Assembly (NCBI GenBank): GCA_045606465.1
Contig: JAZURZ010000034.1
Span: 1-9,552 of the forward strand
Direction of reading: 5' to 3'
Length of the DNA: 9,552 bases
Source of the DNA: CAKSQL01 sp045606465
GTDB lineage: Bacteria > Bacillota > Clostridia > UBA1381
Both the position numbers and the translations under genes were made by a program. The notes under the pieces are model-generated. The model was not told the DNA's origin and did not search any database. It saw only the letters and a program-made list of their open reading frames with translations. This document shows, piece after piece, positions 1-6,928 of the stretch (its first letter is position 1; every line of letters starts with the position of its first letter).

Positions 1-14
1 GAAAGGATATTGAC

Positions 15-1184
15 ATGAAGCTAATAAAAAATGCACATATCACAACCGTTACGGGAAAGGTCTATGAAAATGGTGCTATACTTTTTGACGAAAAAATAAA
101 AAAAATAGGAGATATTTCTCTTTTTGAAAATGAAACCTATGATGAAGTAATTGACCTTAAGGGTGCTTTTGTTTACCCTGGTCTTATAGATGCCCATTGT
201 CATGTGGGAATGTTTGAAGACTCGCTTGGCTTTGAGGGCGATGACGGAAACGAGGATTCTGAGCCTATTATGCCTCATCTTCGTGCTATAGACGCAATAA
301 ATCCCTTCGACAGATGTTTTTCTGATGCTCTTTCTGCAGGCATAACCACCCTTGTTACAGGTCCGGGAAGCGCCAATCCTATGGGTGGGCAATTTGCGGC
401 TGTTAAAACCTTTGGAATATGCGTTGATGATATGACTATAAAAGCACCTGTTGCAATGAAATTTGCTTTAGGCGAAAACCCGAAATCGGTTTTTCATTCT
501 AAAGAAAGAACCCCCACAACCCGCATGGGCACTGCAGCAATTATTCGTGAAGCACTTTTTAAAGCAAAGGAGTATATGATTTCTTTAGAGGAATATCTTC
601 TTGACCCTGATGAAAATGAAAAGCCTGAATACGACATAAAATGCGAGGCACTTATTCCGGTATTAAAGGGAGAAATTCCCGCAAAATTCCATGCACACAG
701 AGCAGACGACATATGCACCGCAATCCGTCTTGGCGAAGAATTTGGTCTTTTGATAACCTTGGAACATTGCACCGATGGCGAGCGTGTTGCTGATATTATA
801 CAAAGAAAAAACATTCCCGTCATGCTTGGACCTACCCTTTCCGACCGCAGTAAGCCTGAGCTTAAAAACTTAAGCTTTTCAATTTATAAGGATTTTGCCG
901 AGCGTGATATTTGTGTGGCAATAATAACCGACCACCCTGAAACTGCTATTGAAAATCTTACACTTTGCGCAAGTCTGGCAGTTAAAAATGGTATGCCACG
1001 CAATGAGGCACTTAAAGCAATAACCATAAATCCTGCCAAAAATTGCAAAATAGATGATAGAGTGGGTTCAATCGAAATTGGCAAAGATGCAGATTTTTGC
1101 ATTATGAACTCTGACATTTTCTCCTTTGAGTCAAAAAATATAATGACAATTATAAATGGCGAGGTTGTCTTTTCGAGAGATTAA
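15..1184 (+). CDS. metal-dependent amidohydrolase, imidazolonepropionase-like
   Basis: A 389-residue TIM-barrel amidohydrolase, probably cytoplasmic and hydrolysing a C-N bond in an unidentified substrate. The N-terminal beta-sandwich is followed by the HxH metal motif (PGLIDAHCH, His61 and His63). Further candidate ligands lie in FHAH (His226/His228), TLEH (His251) and TDHP (Asp306, His307), the order expected of a mononuclear superfamily member. A GENPK motif (about 153-157) and the closing GSIEIGKDADF segment (about 351-361), which returns to the beta-sandwich, fit the group annotated as imidazolonepropionase and related amidohydrolases. It is not hutI by context, since no histidine-utilisation gene is visible. 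The ATG follows AAAGGA (2-7) with a 7-base gap. No promoter can be seen because only 14 upstream bases are present, so it may belong to an operon entering from the left. The family call is firm; the substrate is unknown. Confidence 0.9.
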   Translation: MKLIKNAHITTVTGKVYENGAILFDEKIKKIGDISLFENETYDEVIDLKGAFVYPGLIDAHCHVGMFEDSLGFEGDDGNEDSEPIMPHLRAIDAINPFDRCFSDALSAGITTLVTGPGSANPMGGQFAAVKTFGICVDDMTIKAPVAMKFALGENPKSVFHSKERTPTTRMGTAAIIREALFKAKEYMISLEEYLLDPDENEKPEYDIKCEALIPVLKGEIPAKFHAHRADDICTAIRLGEEFGLLITLEHCTDGERVADIIQRKNIPVMLGPTLSDRSKPELKNLSFSIYKDFAERDICVAIITDHPETAIENLTLCASLAVKNGMPRNEALKAITINPAKNCKIDDRVGSIEIGKDADFCIMNSDIFSFESKNIMTIINGEVVFSRD

Positions 1185-1191
1185 CATTATT

Positions 1192-1233
1192 AAAAATAGG
1201 ATGTAAAAAGTTTAATTTTTACATCCTATTTTT
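1192..1233. terminator. bidirectional intrinsic terminator between amidohydrolase and htpG
   Basis: A perfect 18-bp inverted repeat (1192-1209 with 1216-1233) has a 6-base loop and the core TAGGATGT/ACATCCTA. Both arms have A/T outer ends, so each strand yields a hairpin ending in a U-rich tract. It sits 8 bases after the amidohydrolase stop and 67 bases after the htpG stop on the other strand, so it can end both convergent transcripts. Confidence 0.9.
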
Positions 1234-1299
1234 CTTGTTCGTAGTAAAAGAATTAAATTATTCTTTTTGCGGTCTGGACCTTTTTTACATACCCTCAAG

Positions 1300-3141
1300 T
1301 TATAGAAGCTTTTCTAAAAGAGTATTACTTCTCTTAACAAATTCTGTCATCTGCTCGGCAGCCAAAGGCTTTAAGCTCATCATAGCAAGGTCATAGACAT
1401 GCTTTGTTATAAGGGTTGCAGTTTCCTCATCCAATGTTTCAAGCTTTTTAATAAGCTCGGAATTTTTATTCACAACAAAGGTGTATTCATCGTTAAACAT
1501 TGCACTCATTGCGCTAAACTGCTGACCATAGGATTTATACATCTCCTGCATACGCCTTGATTCCTCACCTAAGAGCATTACTGCGGGAAGCTCTGCATCT
1601 TTTAGCATTTTTACCTCTATTTTTAATTCCTCATTGCCAAGATGTTTTTTAATTTTCTCAATGAGTTTTTTGTTTTCCTCTTCCTCCTCGGAGCTCTTTG
1701 CAAAGTCCTCAGAAAGGCTTGAGTCAATTCTTTTAAACTTTACACCCTCTTTTTTCATTTCTATAAATGAAATAAAGTGAGTATCCATGACAGTTGGCAG
1801 AATTACTGCATTTTGTCCTTGTTTTTTTGCCATATTTATATACTGCGACTGTTGCAAAGCATCAGAAACATAATAAACTGTCTTGTCTTCCTTACCTTCA
1901 AGATATTCATCTAATGTCAGATACTTGTCGTCTATATCCTTATAAATTAAAATATCCTTTACCTTTTCATAGAATTTTTCATCCCTGATGCAACCATATT
2001 TAATAAACATATTGATATCGTCCCAATAACGATTGTAGCTTTCACGTTCCTTTTTATAAATTTCGCAAAGCTTGTCAGCAACCTTTTTTGTGATATGTGC
2101 CGAAATTTTATTTACATACCCATCGTTTTGCAAAAAGCTTCTTGAAACATTCAAAGGTAAATCAGGGCAGTCTATAACTCCCTTTAAGAGCATCAGAAAT
2201 TCAGGAATTACTTCTTTAACATTGTCTGCAACAAAGACCTGATTATTATAGAGCTTTATCTGACCCTCTGCACCTGCAAATTCATGATTGAATTTAGGGA
2301 AATAGAGTATGCCTTTTAAATTAAATGGAAAATCCACATTCAGATGTATCCAGAAAAGCGGCTCGTTAAAGTCAGCAAATACCTTGGTATAAAATTTCTT
2401 ATACTCTTCATCAGTGCAATCCTTAGGAGCCTTCATCCAAAGGGGTGTGGTGTCATTTATTGGTTTGGGCTCTTGTTTTTCCTCTTTTTCGTTATCCTTT
2501 TTTTCCTCTTTTTTTACCGATTCAAAATAAATTTCAACAGGCAAAAATGAGCAATACTTATTAAGAATTTGTCTTACATTATATTCTTCTAAAAATTCAA
2601 GACTATCCTCGGCAATATGAAGAGTTATTGTGGTTCCTCTTTTTGTTCTTTCTCCCTCAGTTAAATCATATTCCATGCTTCCGTCACAAGTCCATTTTGC
2701 GGAAGTTGCTCCCTCCTGATAGGATAAAGAATCAATCTCCACAAGTTCAGATGGCATAAACGCCGAGTAAAAACCAAGTCCGAAATGACCTATTATTCCT
2801 CCGTCAGCCTCGTCCTCTTCTTTATATTTTTCCAAAAAATCACTTGCACCTGAAAAAGCTATCTGGGTTATATATTTGTCTATTTCCTCGGCTGTCATTC
2901 CAATACCATTATCAGATATTTTAAGGGTTTTTGCCTCTTTGTCTATTACAACCTCAACCCTTAAATTTTCATCATCGCCAAGAGAAGCTTCTCCTATTCC
3001 TGCAAGCTTTTTAAGCTTAGTTATTGCGTCACATCCATTTGAAACAAGCTCTCTTAAAAATATATCCTTATCAGAATAAAGCCATTTTTTAATTATCGGA
3101 AATATGTTTTCCGAGTTTACTGAAATATTTCCCTTTGCCAT
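1300..3141 (-). CDS. htpG: molecular chaperone HtpG (bacterial Hsp90)
   Basis: Cytosolic ATP-dependent chaperone, 613 residues from the chosen ATG, close to the usual HtpG length. The N-terminal GHKL ATPase domain shows LRELVSNGCDA (catalytic Glu31, Mg-binding Asn35), DNGIGM (Asp78 contacts adenine in the family) and GHFGLGFYSAF (about 118-128). A lysine/glutamate-rich linker (about 210-228) leads to the middle domain, where LPLNVSRSFLQ carries the ATP-sensing Arg334 and Gln338. The C-terminal dimerisation domain follows, and no eukaryotic MEEVD tail is present. The frame stays open 10 codons further to a TTG at 3171. I reject that start because AAGGAAGTG sits 9 bases before the ATG and the predicted transcript begins at about 3170. 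The gene lies behind aroF-pheA but has its own promoter and a CIRCE operator, so heat-shock control by HrcA is likely. Confidence 0.97.
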   Translation of the reverse strand: MAKGNISVNSENIFPIIKKWLYSDKDIFLRELVSNGCDAITKLKKLAGIGEASLGDDENLRVEVVIDKEAKTLKISDNGIGMTAEEIDKYITQIAFSGASDFLEKYKEEDEADGGIIGHFGLGFYSAFMPSELVEIDSLSYQEGATSAKWTCDGSMEYDLTEGERTKRGTTITLHIAEDSLEFLEEYNVRQILNKYCSFLPVEIYFESVKKEEKKDNEKEEKQEPKPINDTTPLWMKAPKDCTDEEYKKFYTKVFADFNEPLFWIHLNVDFPFNLKGILYFPKFNHEFAGAEGQIKLYNNQVFVADNVKEVIPEFLMLLKGVIDCPDLPLNVSRSFLQNDGYVNKISAHITKKVADKLCEIYKKERESYNRYWDDINMFIKYGCIRDEKFYEKVKDILIYKDIDDKYLTLDEYLEGKEDKTVYYVSDALQQSQYINMAKKQGQNAVILPTVMDTHFISFIEMKKEGVKFKRIDSSLSEDFAKSSEEEEENKKLIEKIKKHLGNEELKIEVKMLKDAELPAVMLLGEESRRMQEMYKSYGQQFSAMSAMFNDEYTFVVNKNSELIKKLETLDEETATLITKHVYDLAMMSLKPLAAEQMTEFVKRSNTLLEKLL

Positions 3142-3152
3142 TTTATAAAACA

Positions 3153-3159
3153 CTTCCTT
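3153..3159 (-). promoter_or_regulatory. ribosome binding site deciding the htpG start
   Basis: On the minus strand AAGGAAG, continuing as TG, matches the ideal AAGGAGGTG at all but one base and ends 9 bases before the ATG at 3141. It lies inside the longer open frame from the TTG at 3171, so it argues for the internal ATG as the true start. Confidence 0.8.
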
Positions 3160-3176
3160 TTTTTTATTCAATGCTT

Positions 3177-3205
3177 ATTTTACTACTTTAAAATTTATTT
3201 GTCAA
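3177..3205 (-). promoter_or_regulatory. SigA-type promoter of htpG
   Basis: On the minus strand TTGACA (3205-3200) and TAAAAT (3182-3177) are separated by exactly 17 bases. The predicted start near 3170 gives a leader of about 29 bases that contains the ribosome binding site. The -35 box is perfect consensus, so the promoter should be strong when it is not repressed. Confidence 0.8.
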
Positions 3206-3208
3206 CCT

Positions 3209-3243
3209 AAAATTAGCACTCTTAGTAAAAGAGTGCTAATTTT
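3209..3243 (-). terminator. possible terminator of aroF-pheA formed by the CIRCE hairpin
   Basis: Read on the minus strand, the extended CIRCE repeat is a 13-bp stem with a 9-base loop whose 3' arm ends in TTTT. It lies 25 bases after the pheA stop, and no other hairpin is visible between pheA and htpG. The U-tract is short (four U, then AGG), so termination may be partial and some pheA transcripts may read into htpG. Confidence 0.4.
3213..3239. promoter_or_regulatory. CIRCE operator (HrcA binding site)
   Basis: TTAGCACTC-N9-GAGTGCTAA is an exact match to the CIRCE consensus, the binding site of the heat-shock repressor HrcA. The repeat extends outward by four A/T pairs (3209-3243). It lies 7 bases upstream of the htpG -35 box, whereas CIRCE usually lies between promoter and start codon or overlaps the promoter. 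hrcA itself is not in this window. Confidence 0.95.
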
Positions 3244-3267
3244 TACAATTTATTCATAATTTCTTTG

Positions 3268-4080
3268 TCATTTGGCTCTTTTATATGAACCAAGCATTCT
3301 GAAGGATTGGGTTTTTTTTCTCAATGCTTCAAGAGCAAAATAAATATTAGGATTATCTATGTTTCCATCTATATCCACATAAAAAATATATTCCCCCAAT
3401 CCTTTTTTTATGGGGCGGGATTCTATTTTTATCATATTTATTTTGTACTCATTAAAAGCAGACAAAGCTTCCAGCAAAATTCCGCTGCGATTTTCAAGGG
3501 TAAATGCAACCGAGGTTTTGTCATTTTCGGAAACCTCTTGTGATTGTTTTTTCCCCAATCTCACAAAGCGTGTGGCATTATTTTGCTCGTCTGTGCAATC
3601 GGGAATAAGAATTTCAAGACCATTCATTTCGGCTGCTTCTTTTGAGATTATCGCCGCATCATATTTCCCATCTGCCACAAAGTTCGCTGCCTTTGCAGTA
3701 GAATCTGCAAAATCTATTCTTGCTGATTTAAATTCATTGTTCAAAAGTCTTGCGCATTGACCTATAGCCTGAGGGTGGGAAATTATAGTTTTTATGTCTT
3801 CTTTTTTTATACCCTTCCTCACCGCAAGATTTTGACAGATATCTAAAACATATTCCCCTGTTATATAAAGATTTGTTTCATGCGTAATTGTGTCAAGGGT
3901 TACATTCACGCTTCCCTCAATGGAATTTTCAATGGGAACTATGCAATCATCAATTTCTCCATGCTCAACTGCCATAACTGCCGCATATATAGTAGGAAAT
4001 CCCTTAAGCTCTTTACCTTCTGAAAACCTTATTGCTGCAATATGCGAAAAGGTTCCCGATGGTCCTAAATAGCCTGTCAT
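3268..4080 (-). CDS. pheA: prephenate dehydratase
   Basis: Converts prephenate to phenylpyruvate, the committed step to phenylalanine, in the cytosol. The 270-residue monofunctional form has no chorismate mutase domain. The catalytic region opens with GYLGPSGTFS (3-12), followed by VPIENSIEGSV (48-58), SHPQAIGQC (101-109) and the signature NATRF (Thr170, Arg171, Phe172). The C-terminal ACT domain (about 188-265) has NRSGILLEAL (197-206) and IESRP (219-223), the sites where phenylalanine binds in the family, so feedback inhibition by Phe is expected. The ATG overlaps the aroF stop as ATGA (4-base overlap), so translation is probably coupled. A weak TAGGT in the end of aroF can serve as ribosome binding site. 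Confidence 0.96.
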   Translation of the reverse strand: MTGYLGPSGTFSHIAAIRFSEGKELKGFPTIYAAVMAVEHGEIDDCIVPIENSIEGSVNVTLDTITHETNLYITGEYVLDICQNLAVRKGIKKEDIKTIISHPQAIGQCARLLNNEFKSARIDFADSTAKAANFVADGKYDAAIISKEAAEMNGLEILIPDCTDEQNNATRFVRLGKKQSQEVSENDKTSVAFTLENRSGILLEALSAFNEYKINMIKIESRPIKKGLGEYIFYVDIDGNIDNPNIYFALEALRKKTQSFRMLGSYKRAK

Positions 4081-5090
4081 ATCTTTTTACCTACTGCTTC
4101 TGCTATAGGCTTAAGGTTTTTAATAACCTCTGCAAACATTTCAGGTGTTAAGGACTGCTCACCATCTGACATAGCCTTTTCAGGGCAGTTGTGAACTTCA
4201 ATCATAAGTCCGTCAGCACCTGCAGCAACTGCACCATAGGAAAGTGCCGCAACATATTTTTGCTTACCTGCTGCATGGGACGGATCTGCAATTATAGGAA
4301 GATGCGAAAGCTCCTTTGTTACAGGAATTGCACTCAAATCAAAGGTGTTTCTTGTGGAGGGCTCAAAGGTTCTTATTCCTCTTTCACAAAGAATAACCTG
4401 CTCATTTCCCTCCGACATTATATATTCAGCTGCCATCAGCCATTCCTCAATTGTAGAGGAAAGTCCTCTTTTTAAAAGAATAGGCTTATTGTGCTTCCCA
4501 ACCTCACGCAAAAGCTTGAAATTTTGCATATTTCTTGCACCTATCTGCAAAATATCTGCATAGGAGGCAACCAAATCAACATCACGAGTGTCCAAAACCT
4601 CGGTACAAATTGGCATATTGCACTCCTCTCCTGCTATTTTCATAATTTTCAAGCCCTCTTCTTCAAGACCTGCAAAGGAATAAGGCGAAGAACGAGGCTT
4701 AAACGCTCCGCCTCTTAAAATATTAGCGCCTGCTTGTTTAACCTTTTCGGCAACATAAGAAAACTGTTCCTGACTTTCTATAGCGCAAGGGCCTGCAAAT
4801 ATAGCAAGATTTTTCCCGCCTATTTTAACTCCTCCTACCTCAATAACCGACGGCTCCTTCTGCAGCTCCTTGCCTGCGAGCTTATAAGGGCGCATAATGG
4901 GAACAACATCTTCAACACCAGGCATCATAAGCATCTGATTAATGCTTAAGCGTCTTTTGTCACCGATAGCACCAATAATAGTTTTCTTCTCACCCTCAAT
5001 AGGATGGGTTTTAAATCCAAATTCAACAAGTTGTTTTTCAACCACTTCAATTTCCTGCTTGGTAGCTGCAGGGCTCATAATAATAATCAT
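4077..5090 (-). CDS. aroF: 3-deoxy-7-phosphoheptulonate synthase (DAHP synthase), type I-beta with N-terminal regulatory domain
   Basis: Condenses phosphoenolpyruvate with erythrose 4-phosphate to DAHP, the first step of the shikimate pathway. The 337-residue protein starts with a ferredoxin-like (ACT-like) domain (about 1-70) of the type that confers tyrosine/phenylalanine feedback control in the Thermotoga enzyme. The barrel follows: AGPCAIES (99-106), GGAFKPRSSPYSF (127-139), LLKRG (205-209) and ADPSHAAG (268-275). Expected metal ligands are all present at Cys102, His272, Glu298 and Asp309. It is the first gene of a two-gene operon with pheA. The ATG is 11 bases after AAGGGA (5107-5102), slightly long. 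A second ATG four codons downstream is possible but has no better site. The symbol aroF is the usual one for this family; some annotations use aroA. Confidence 0.96.
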   Translation of the reverse strand: MIIIMSPAATKQEIEVVEKQLVEFGFKTHPIEGEKKTIIGAIGDKRRLSINQMLMMPGVEDVVPIMRPYKLAGKELQKEPSVIEVGGVKIGGKNLAIFAGPCAIESQEQFSYVAEKVKQAGANILRGGAFKPRSSPYSFAGLEEEGLKIMKIAGEECNMPICTEVLDTRDVDLVASYADILQIGARNMQNFKLLREVGKHNKPILLKRGLSSTIEEWLMAAEYIMSEGNEQVILCERGIRTFEPSTRNTFDLSAIPVTKELSHLPIIADPSHAAGKQKYVAALSYGAVAAGADGLMIEVHNCPEKAMSDGEQSLTPEMFAEVIKNLKPIAEAVGKKI

Positions 5091-5149
5091 TTATACTTCA
5101 TTCCCTTCGCTAATGTAAACTAAAAAACTTACCATTTTACTATAATTCA

Positions 5150-5178
5150 AGTATAATACCCTTTTTTATTTTTTTCAA
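5150..5178 (-). promoter_or_regulatory. promoter of aroF-pheA
   Basis: On the minus strand TTGAAA (5178-5173) and TATACT (5155-5150) are separated by 17 bases. A start near 5143 gives a leader of about 53 bases. That is too short for a T-box or a peptide attenuator, so regulation is more likely allosteric, through the two regulatory domains, than by leader RNA. Confidence 0.7.
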
Positions 5179-5207
5179 TATCTTTTAATTTTTTTGTAGT
5201 TATTTAA

Positions 5208-5247
5208 CAAAATAAATGCTTAAAACACTTCATTTATTTGTAAGCAT
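5208..5247. repeat. two overlapping inverted repeats in the aroF/tgt intergenic region
   Basis: AAATAAATG (5210-5218) pairs with CATTTATTT (5231-5239), a 9-bp stem with a 12-base loop. ATGCTTA (5216-5222) pairs with TAAGCAT (5241-5247), 7 bp. The two share the bases ATG at 5216-5218, so only one can form at a time. They lie upstream of both divergent promoters and could be an operator. In sequence this AT-rich chance is possible. The rest of the 292-base gap (5091-5382) holds only the two promoters and leaders. Confidence 0.3.
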
Positions 5248-5312
5248 ACTTGCTTTGTTCTTTATTCAGACTTTATTATGGCTAAAAATGATAAAATTTC
5301 TCTTTTTTTGTC

Positions 5313-5341
5313 TTGCCAATTAGCTAAAAAAGAGCTATAAT
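5313..5341 (+). promoter_or_regulatory. promoter of tgt
   Basis: TTGCCA (5313-5318) and a perfect TATAAT (5336-5341) are separated by 17 bases. The start near 5348 gives a 35-base leader that carries AAGGAAG (5366-5372), 10 bases before the tgt ATG. A small palindrome TAGCT-N7-AGCTA (5321-5337) lies inside the spacer. Confidence 0.8.
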
Positions 5342-5382
5342 GAAAATATATACTACTTAAAAGATAAGGAAGCTTTTTTAAA

Positions 5383-6513
5383 ATGTTTAAAATTTTACAC
5401 ACAAACAATTTAGCACGCAGAGGAGAATTTCACACAATACATGGAACTGTGCAAACCCCAGTATTTCAAAATGTGGGAACAGTTGCTGCAATAAAGGGAG
5501 CTCTTTCTACTCAAGACTTAAAAAGCATTGGTTGCCAGATAGAGCTTTCAAACACCTATCATCTTCATGTAAGAACAGGCGATAAGCTTATAAAAGAGCT
5601 TGGAGGACTTCATAAATTTATGAATTGGGACCGCCCTATTCTGACTGACAGCGGCGGCTTTCAGGTCTTTTCTCTTGCCTCCCTTCGTAAAATCACCGAG
5701 GAGGGGGTAAGCTTTCAGTCCCACATCGACGGAAGAAAAATATTTATGGGACCTGAGGAAAGTATGCAAATTCAATCAAATCTTGCCTCCACCATTGCTA
5801 TGGCATTTGATGAATGTGTGGAAAATCCTGCCCCTTATGACTATGTAAAAAACTCCTGCGAGCGCACCTATCGTTGGCTTTTGCGCTGCAAGGATGAGCT
5901 TTCAAGACTTAACTTGCTTGATGACACTATAAACAAAAATCAGCTTTTGTTTGGCATAAATCAGGGCGGAATATTTGACGATTTAAGAATTAATCATATG
6001 AAACAAATTGCAAAGCTTGACCTGCCGGGCTATGCCATAGGCGGTCTTGCAGTGGGCGAAACACACGAGCAGATGTATCACATTTTAGACGTAGTTCTTC
6101 CCTATGCTCCCGAAAACAAGCCAAGATATCTTATGGGGGTCGGCACCCCATCCAACATAATAGAGGCAGTAGCAAGAGGCATTGACTTTTTTGACTGCGT
6201 AATGCCATCAAGAAATGCACGCCATGCCTTTATTTTCACCCGCAATGGAACCATGAATCTTATGAATCAAAAATATGAGCGTGACCTTTCGCCCATCGAC
6301 CCCGAATGCGGTTGTGAAGCTTGTAAAAATTATTCGCGTGCATATATAAGACATCTTTTCAAAGCAAAGGAAATGCTTGGTATGCGTCTTGCAGTTATGC
6401 ATAATTTATATTTTTACAATGAGCTTATGGCTCGCATACGTAAGGCAATAGAGGAAGACCGCTTTGAAGAATTCAGAAAAGAAAATGTAGAAAAACTTGC
6501 TAAAAGACTATAA
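5383..6513 (+). CDS. tgt: tRNA-guanine transglycosylase
   Basis: Exchanges guanine at position 34 of tRNAs with GUN anticodons for a 7-deazaguanine base (preQ1 in most bacteria), a step of queuosine formation in the cytosol. The 376 residues have the full family pattern: DSGGFQVFS (89-97, Asp89 active-site), FGINQGG (190-196), GGLAVGE (220-226), the nucleophile Asp271 in FFDCVMPSRNAR, and a zinc site from Cys309, Cys311, Cys314 and His340. Cys145 (DEC) and Val224 (AVGE) are the residues associated with preQ1 rather than queuine binding. Several normally fixed stretches differ from the Bacillus type: IELSNTYHL for IILGNTYHL, INQGG for IVQGG, and MPSRNARHA for LPTRIARNG. This suggests a separate clostridial branch. 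It is monocistronic here; no queA or other queuosine genes are adjacent. Confidence 0.95.
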   Translation: MFKILHTNNLARRGEFHTIHGTVQTPVFQNVGTVAAIKGALSTQDLKSIGCQIELSNTYHLHVRTGDKLIKELGGLHKFMNWDRPILTDSGGFQVFSLASLRKITEEGVSFQSHIDGRKIFMGPEESMQIQSNLASTIAMAFDECVENPAPYDYVKNSCERTYRWLLRCKDELSRLNLLDDTINKNQLLFGINQGGIFDDLRINHMKQIAKLDLPGYAIGGLAVGETHEQMYHILDVVLPYAPENKPRYLMGVGTPSNIIEAVARGIDFFDCVMPSRNARHAFIFTRNGTMNLMNQKYERDLSPIDPECGCEACKNYSRAYIRHLFKAKEMLGMRLAVMHNLYFYNELMARIRKAIEEDRFEEFRKENVEKLAKRL

Positions 6514-6528
6514 AAAACTTTATAAAAT

Positions 6529-6569
6529 AAAGAGTCAGCTTAAAATACTCATTTTTAAGCTGACTCTTT
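6529..6569. terminator. bidirectional intrinsic terminator between tgt and the Xre gene
   Basis: A 17-bp stem (6529-6545 with 6553-6569) with core GAGTCAGCTT/AAGCTGACTC and a 7-base loop follows the tgt stop by 15 bases and is flanked by T-rich sequence. On the minus strand the stem also ends in a U-rich tract and lies 24 bases after the end of the frame-restored Xre gene, so it can end both genes. Confidence 0.9.
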
Positions 6570-6592
6570 TAAATATTCTCTTTTTATAAATA

Positions 6593-6881
6593 TCAATTTG
6601 AGCAAAACCACCCCGAAGATGTTTTTGCATTTTCAATTTTATGATGTCTTAACTCTTTTTGTGATGTAGGCAAATTATTCGGAAGCCCCAGCAAATAGTC
6701 TGCTGAAACATTAAAAAAAAAGACATATTTCTCTTATGTCATTCATGCTAGGCTCGTATTTGTTATTTTCCATATATGAAATTTTCCTTTGTGTCATATT
6801 TAATTTTTCTCCAAGCTCTCCTTGTGTAAGGTCTTGGTCTTCTCGCAAATTTCTTAATTTTTCACCAAATGATAACTCCAT
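6593..6881 (-). pseudogene. Xre-family HTH repressor split by a +1 shift in a T9 run
   Basis: Read from ATG at 6881 this encodes a small DNA-binding regulator: FGEKLRNLRE (5-14), the helix-turn-helix LTQGELGEKLNMTQRKISYMENN (18-40) and SMNDIREIC. After Phe56 the frame meets TAA at 6713-6711. Reading eight T instead of nine (run at 6713-6721) continues with NVSADYLLGLPNN, the classical end of an Xre domain, to TGA at 6595-6593, giving 95 residues. The shift removes the last helix. It may be a true pseudogene, a slippage-controlled (phase-variable or transcriptionally edited) gene, or a sequence error. The start is well supported by AGAGGTG 6 bases upstream. It is divergent from the secreted phosphoesterase gene, with two palindromic sites between them, so I infer it represses itself and that gene. 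No effector domain is visible. Confidence 0.88.
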
Positions 6882-6907
6882 ACTTAACACCTCTTTTAAA
6901 AAATTTT

Positions 6908-6913
6908 ATCATA
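6908..6913 (-). promoter_or_regulatory. weak candidate -10 box of the Xre gene
   Basis: On the minus strand TATGAT lies 26 bases before the start codon. No good -35 box is found at 16-18 bases (only AAGTCA or AAAGTC). The upstream palindrome (6912-6928) overlaps this box, which fits autorepression, but the promoter call itself is tentative. Confidence 0.3.
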
Positions 6914-6928
6914 GACGCAAACTTTCTA
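6912..6928. promoter_or_regulatory. putative Xre operator O1
   Basis: TAGACGCAAACTTTCTA is an imperfect palindrome (arms 4 of 5) and matches the second site (6937-6953) at 12 of 17 positions, 25 bases away. It abuts the -35 box of the rightward promoter and covers the candidate -10 box of the Xre gene. The assignment to the Xre protein is inferred from position. Confidence 0.6.

Noticed and set aside
21..1117. Minus-strand open frames inside the amidohydrolase gene
   Set aside because: They are shadows of a well-recognised protein and have no supporting start signals or domain features.
1246..1267. Second hairpin (AAAAGAAT/ATTCTTTT) after htpG
   Set aside because: It is 8 bp, almost all A/T, with no U-tract on the htpG strand. 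The 18-bp hairpin at 1192-1233 explains termination better.
3142..3171. TTG start at 3171 adding ten residues to HtpG
   Set aside because: The ribosome binding site lies inside this extension, the predicted transcript starts at about 3170, and the extension is a lysine-rich stretch outside the family alignment.
5091..5149. T-box or leader-peptide attenuator upstream of aroF
   Set aside because: The leader after the predicted start is only about 53 bases, with no strong hairpin and no run of aromatic codons behind a start.
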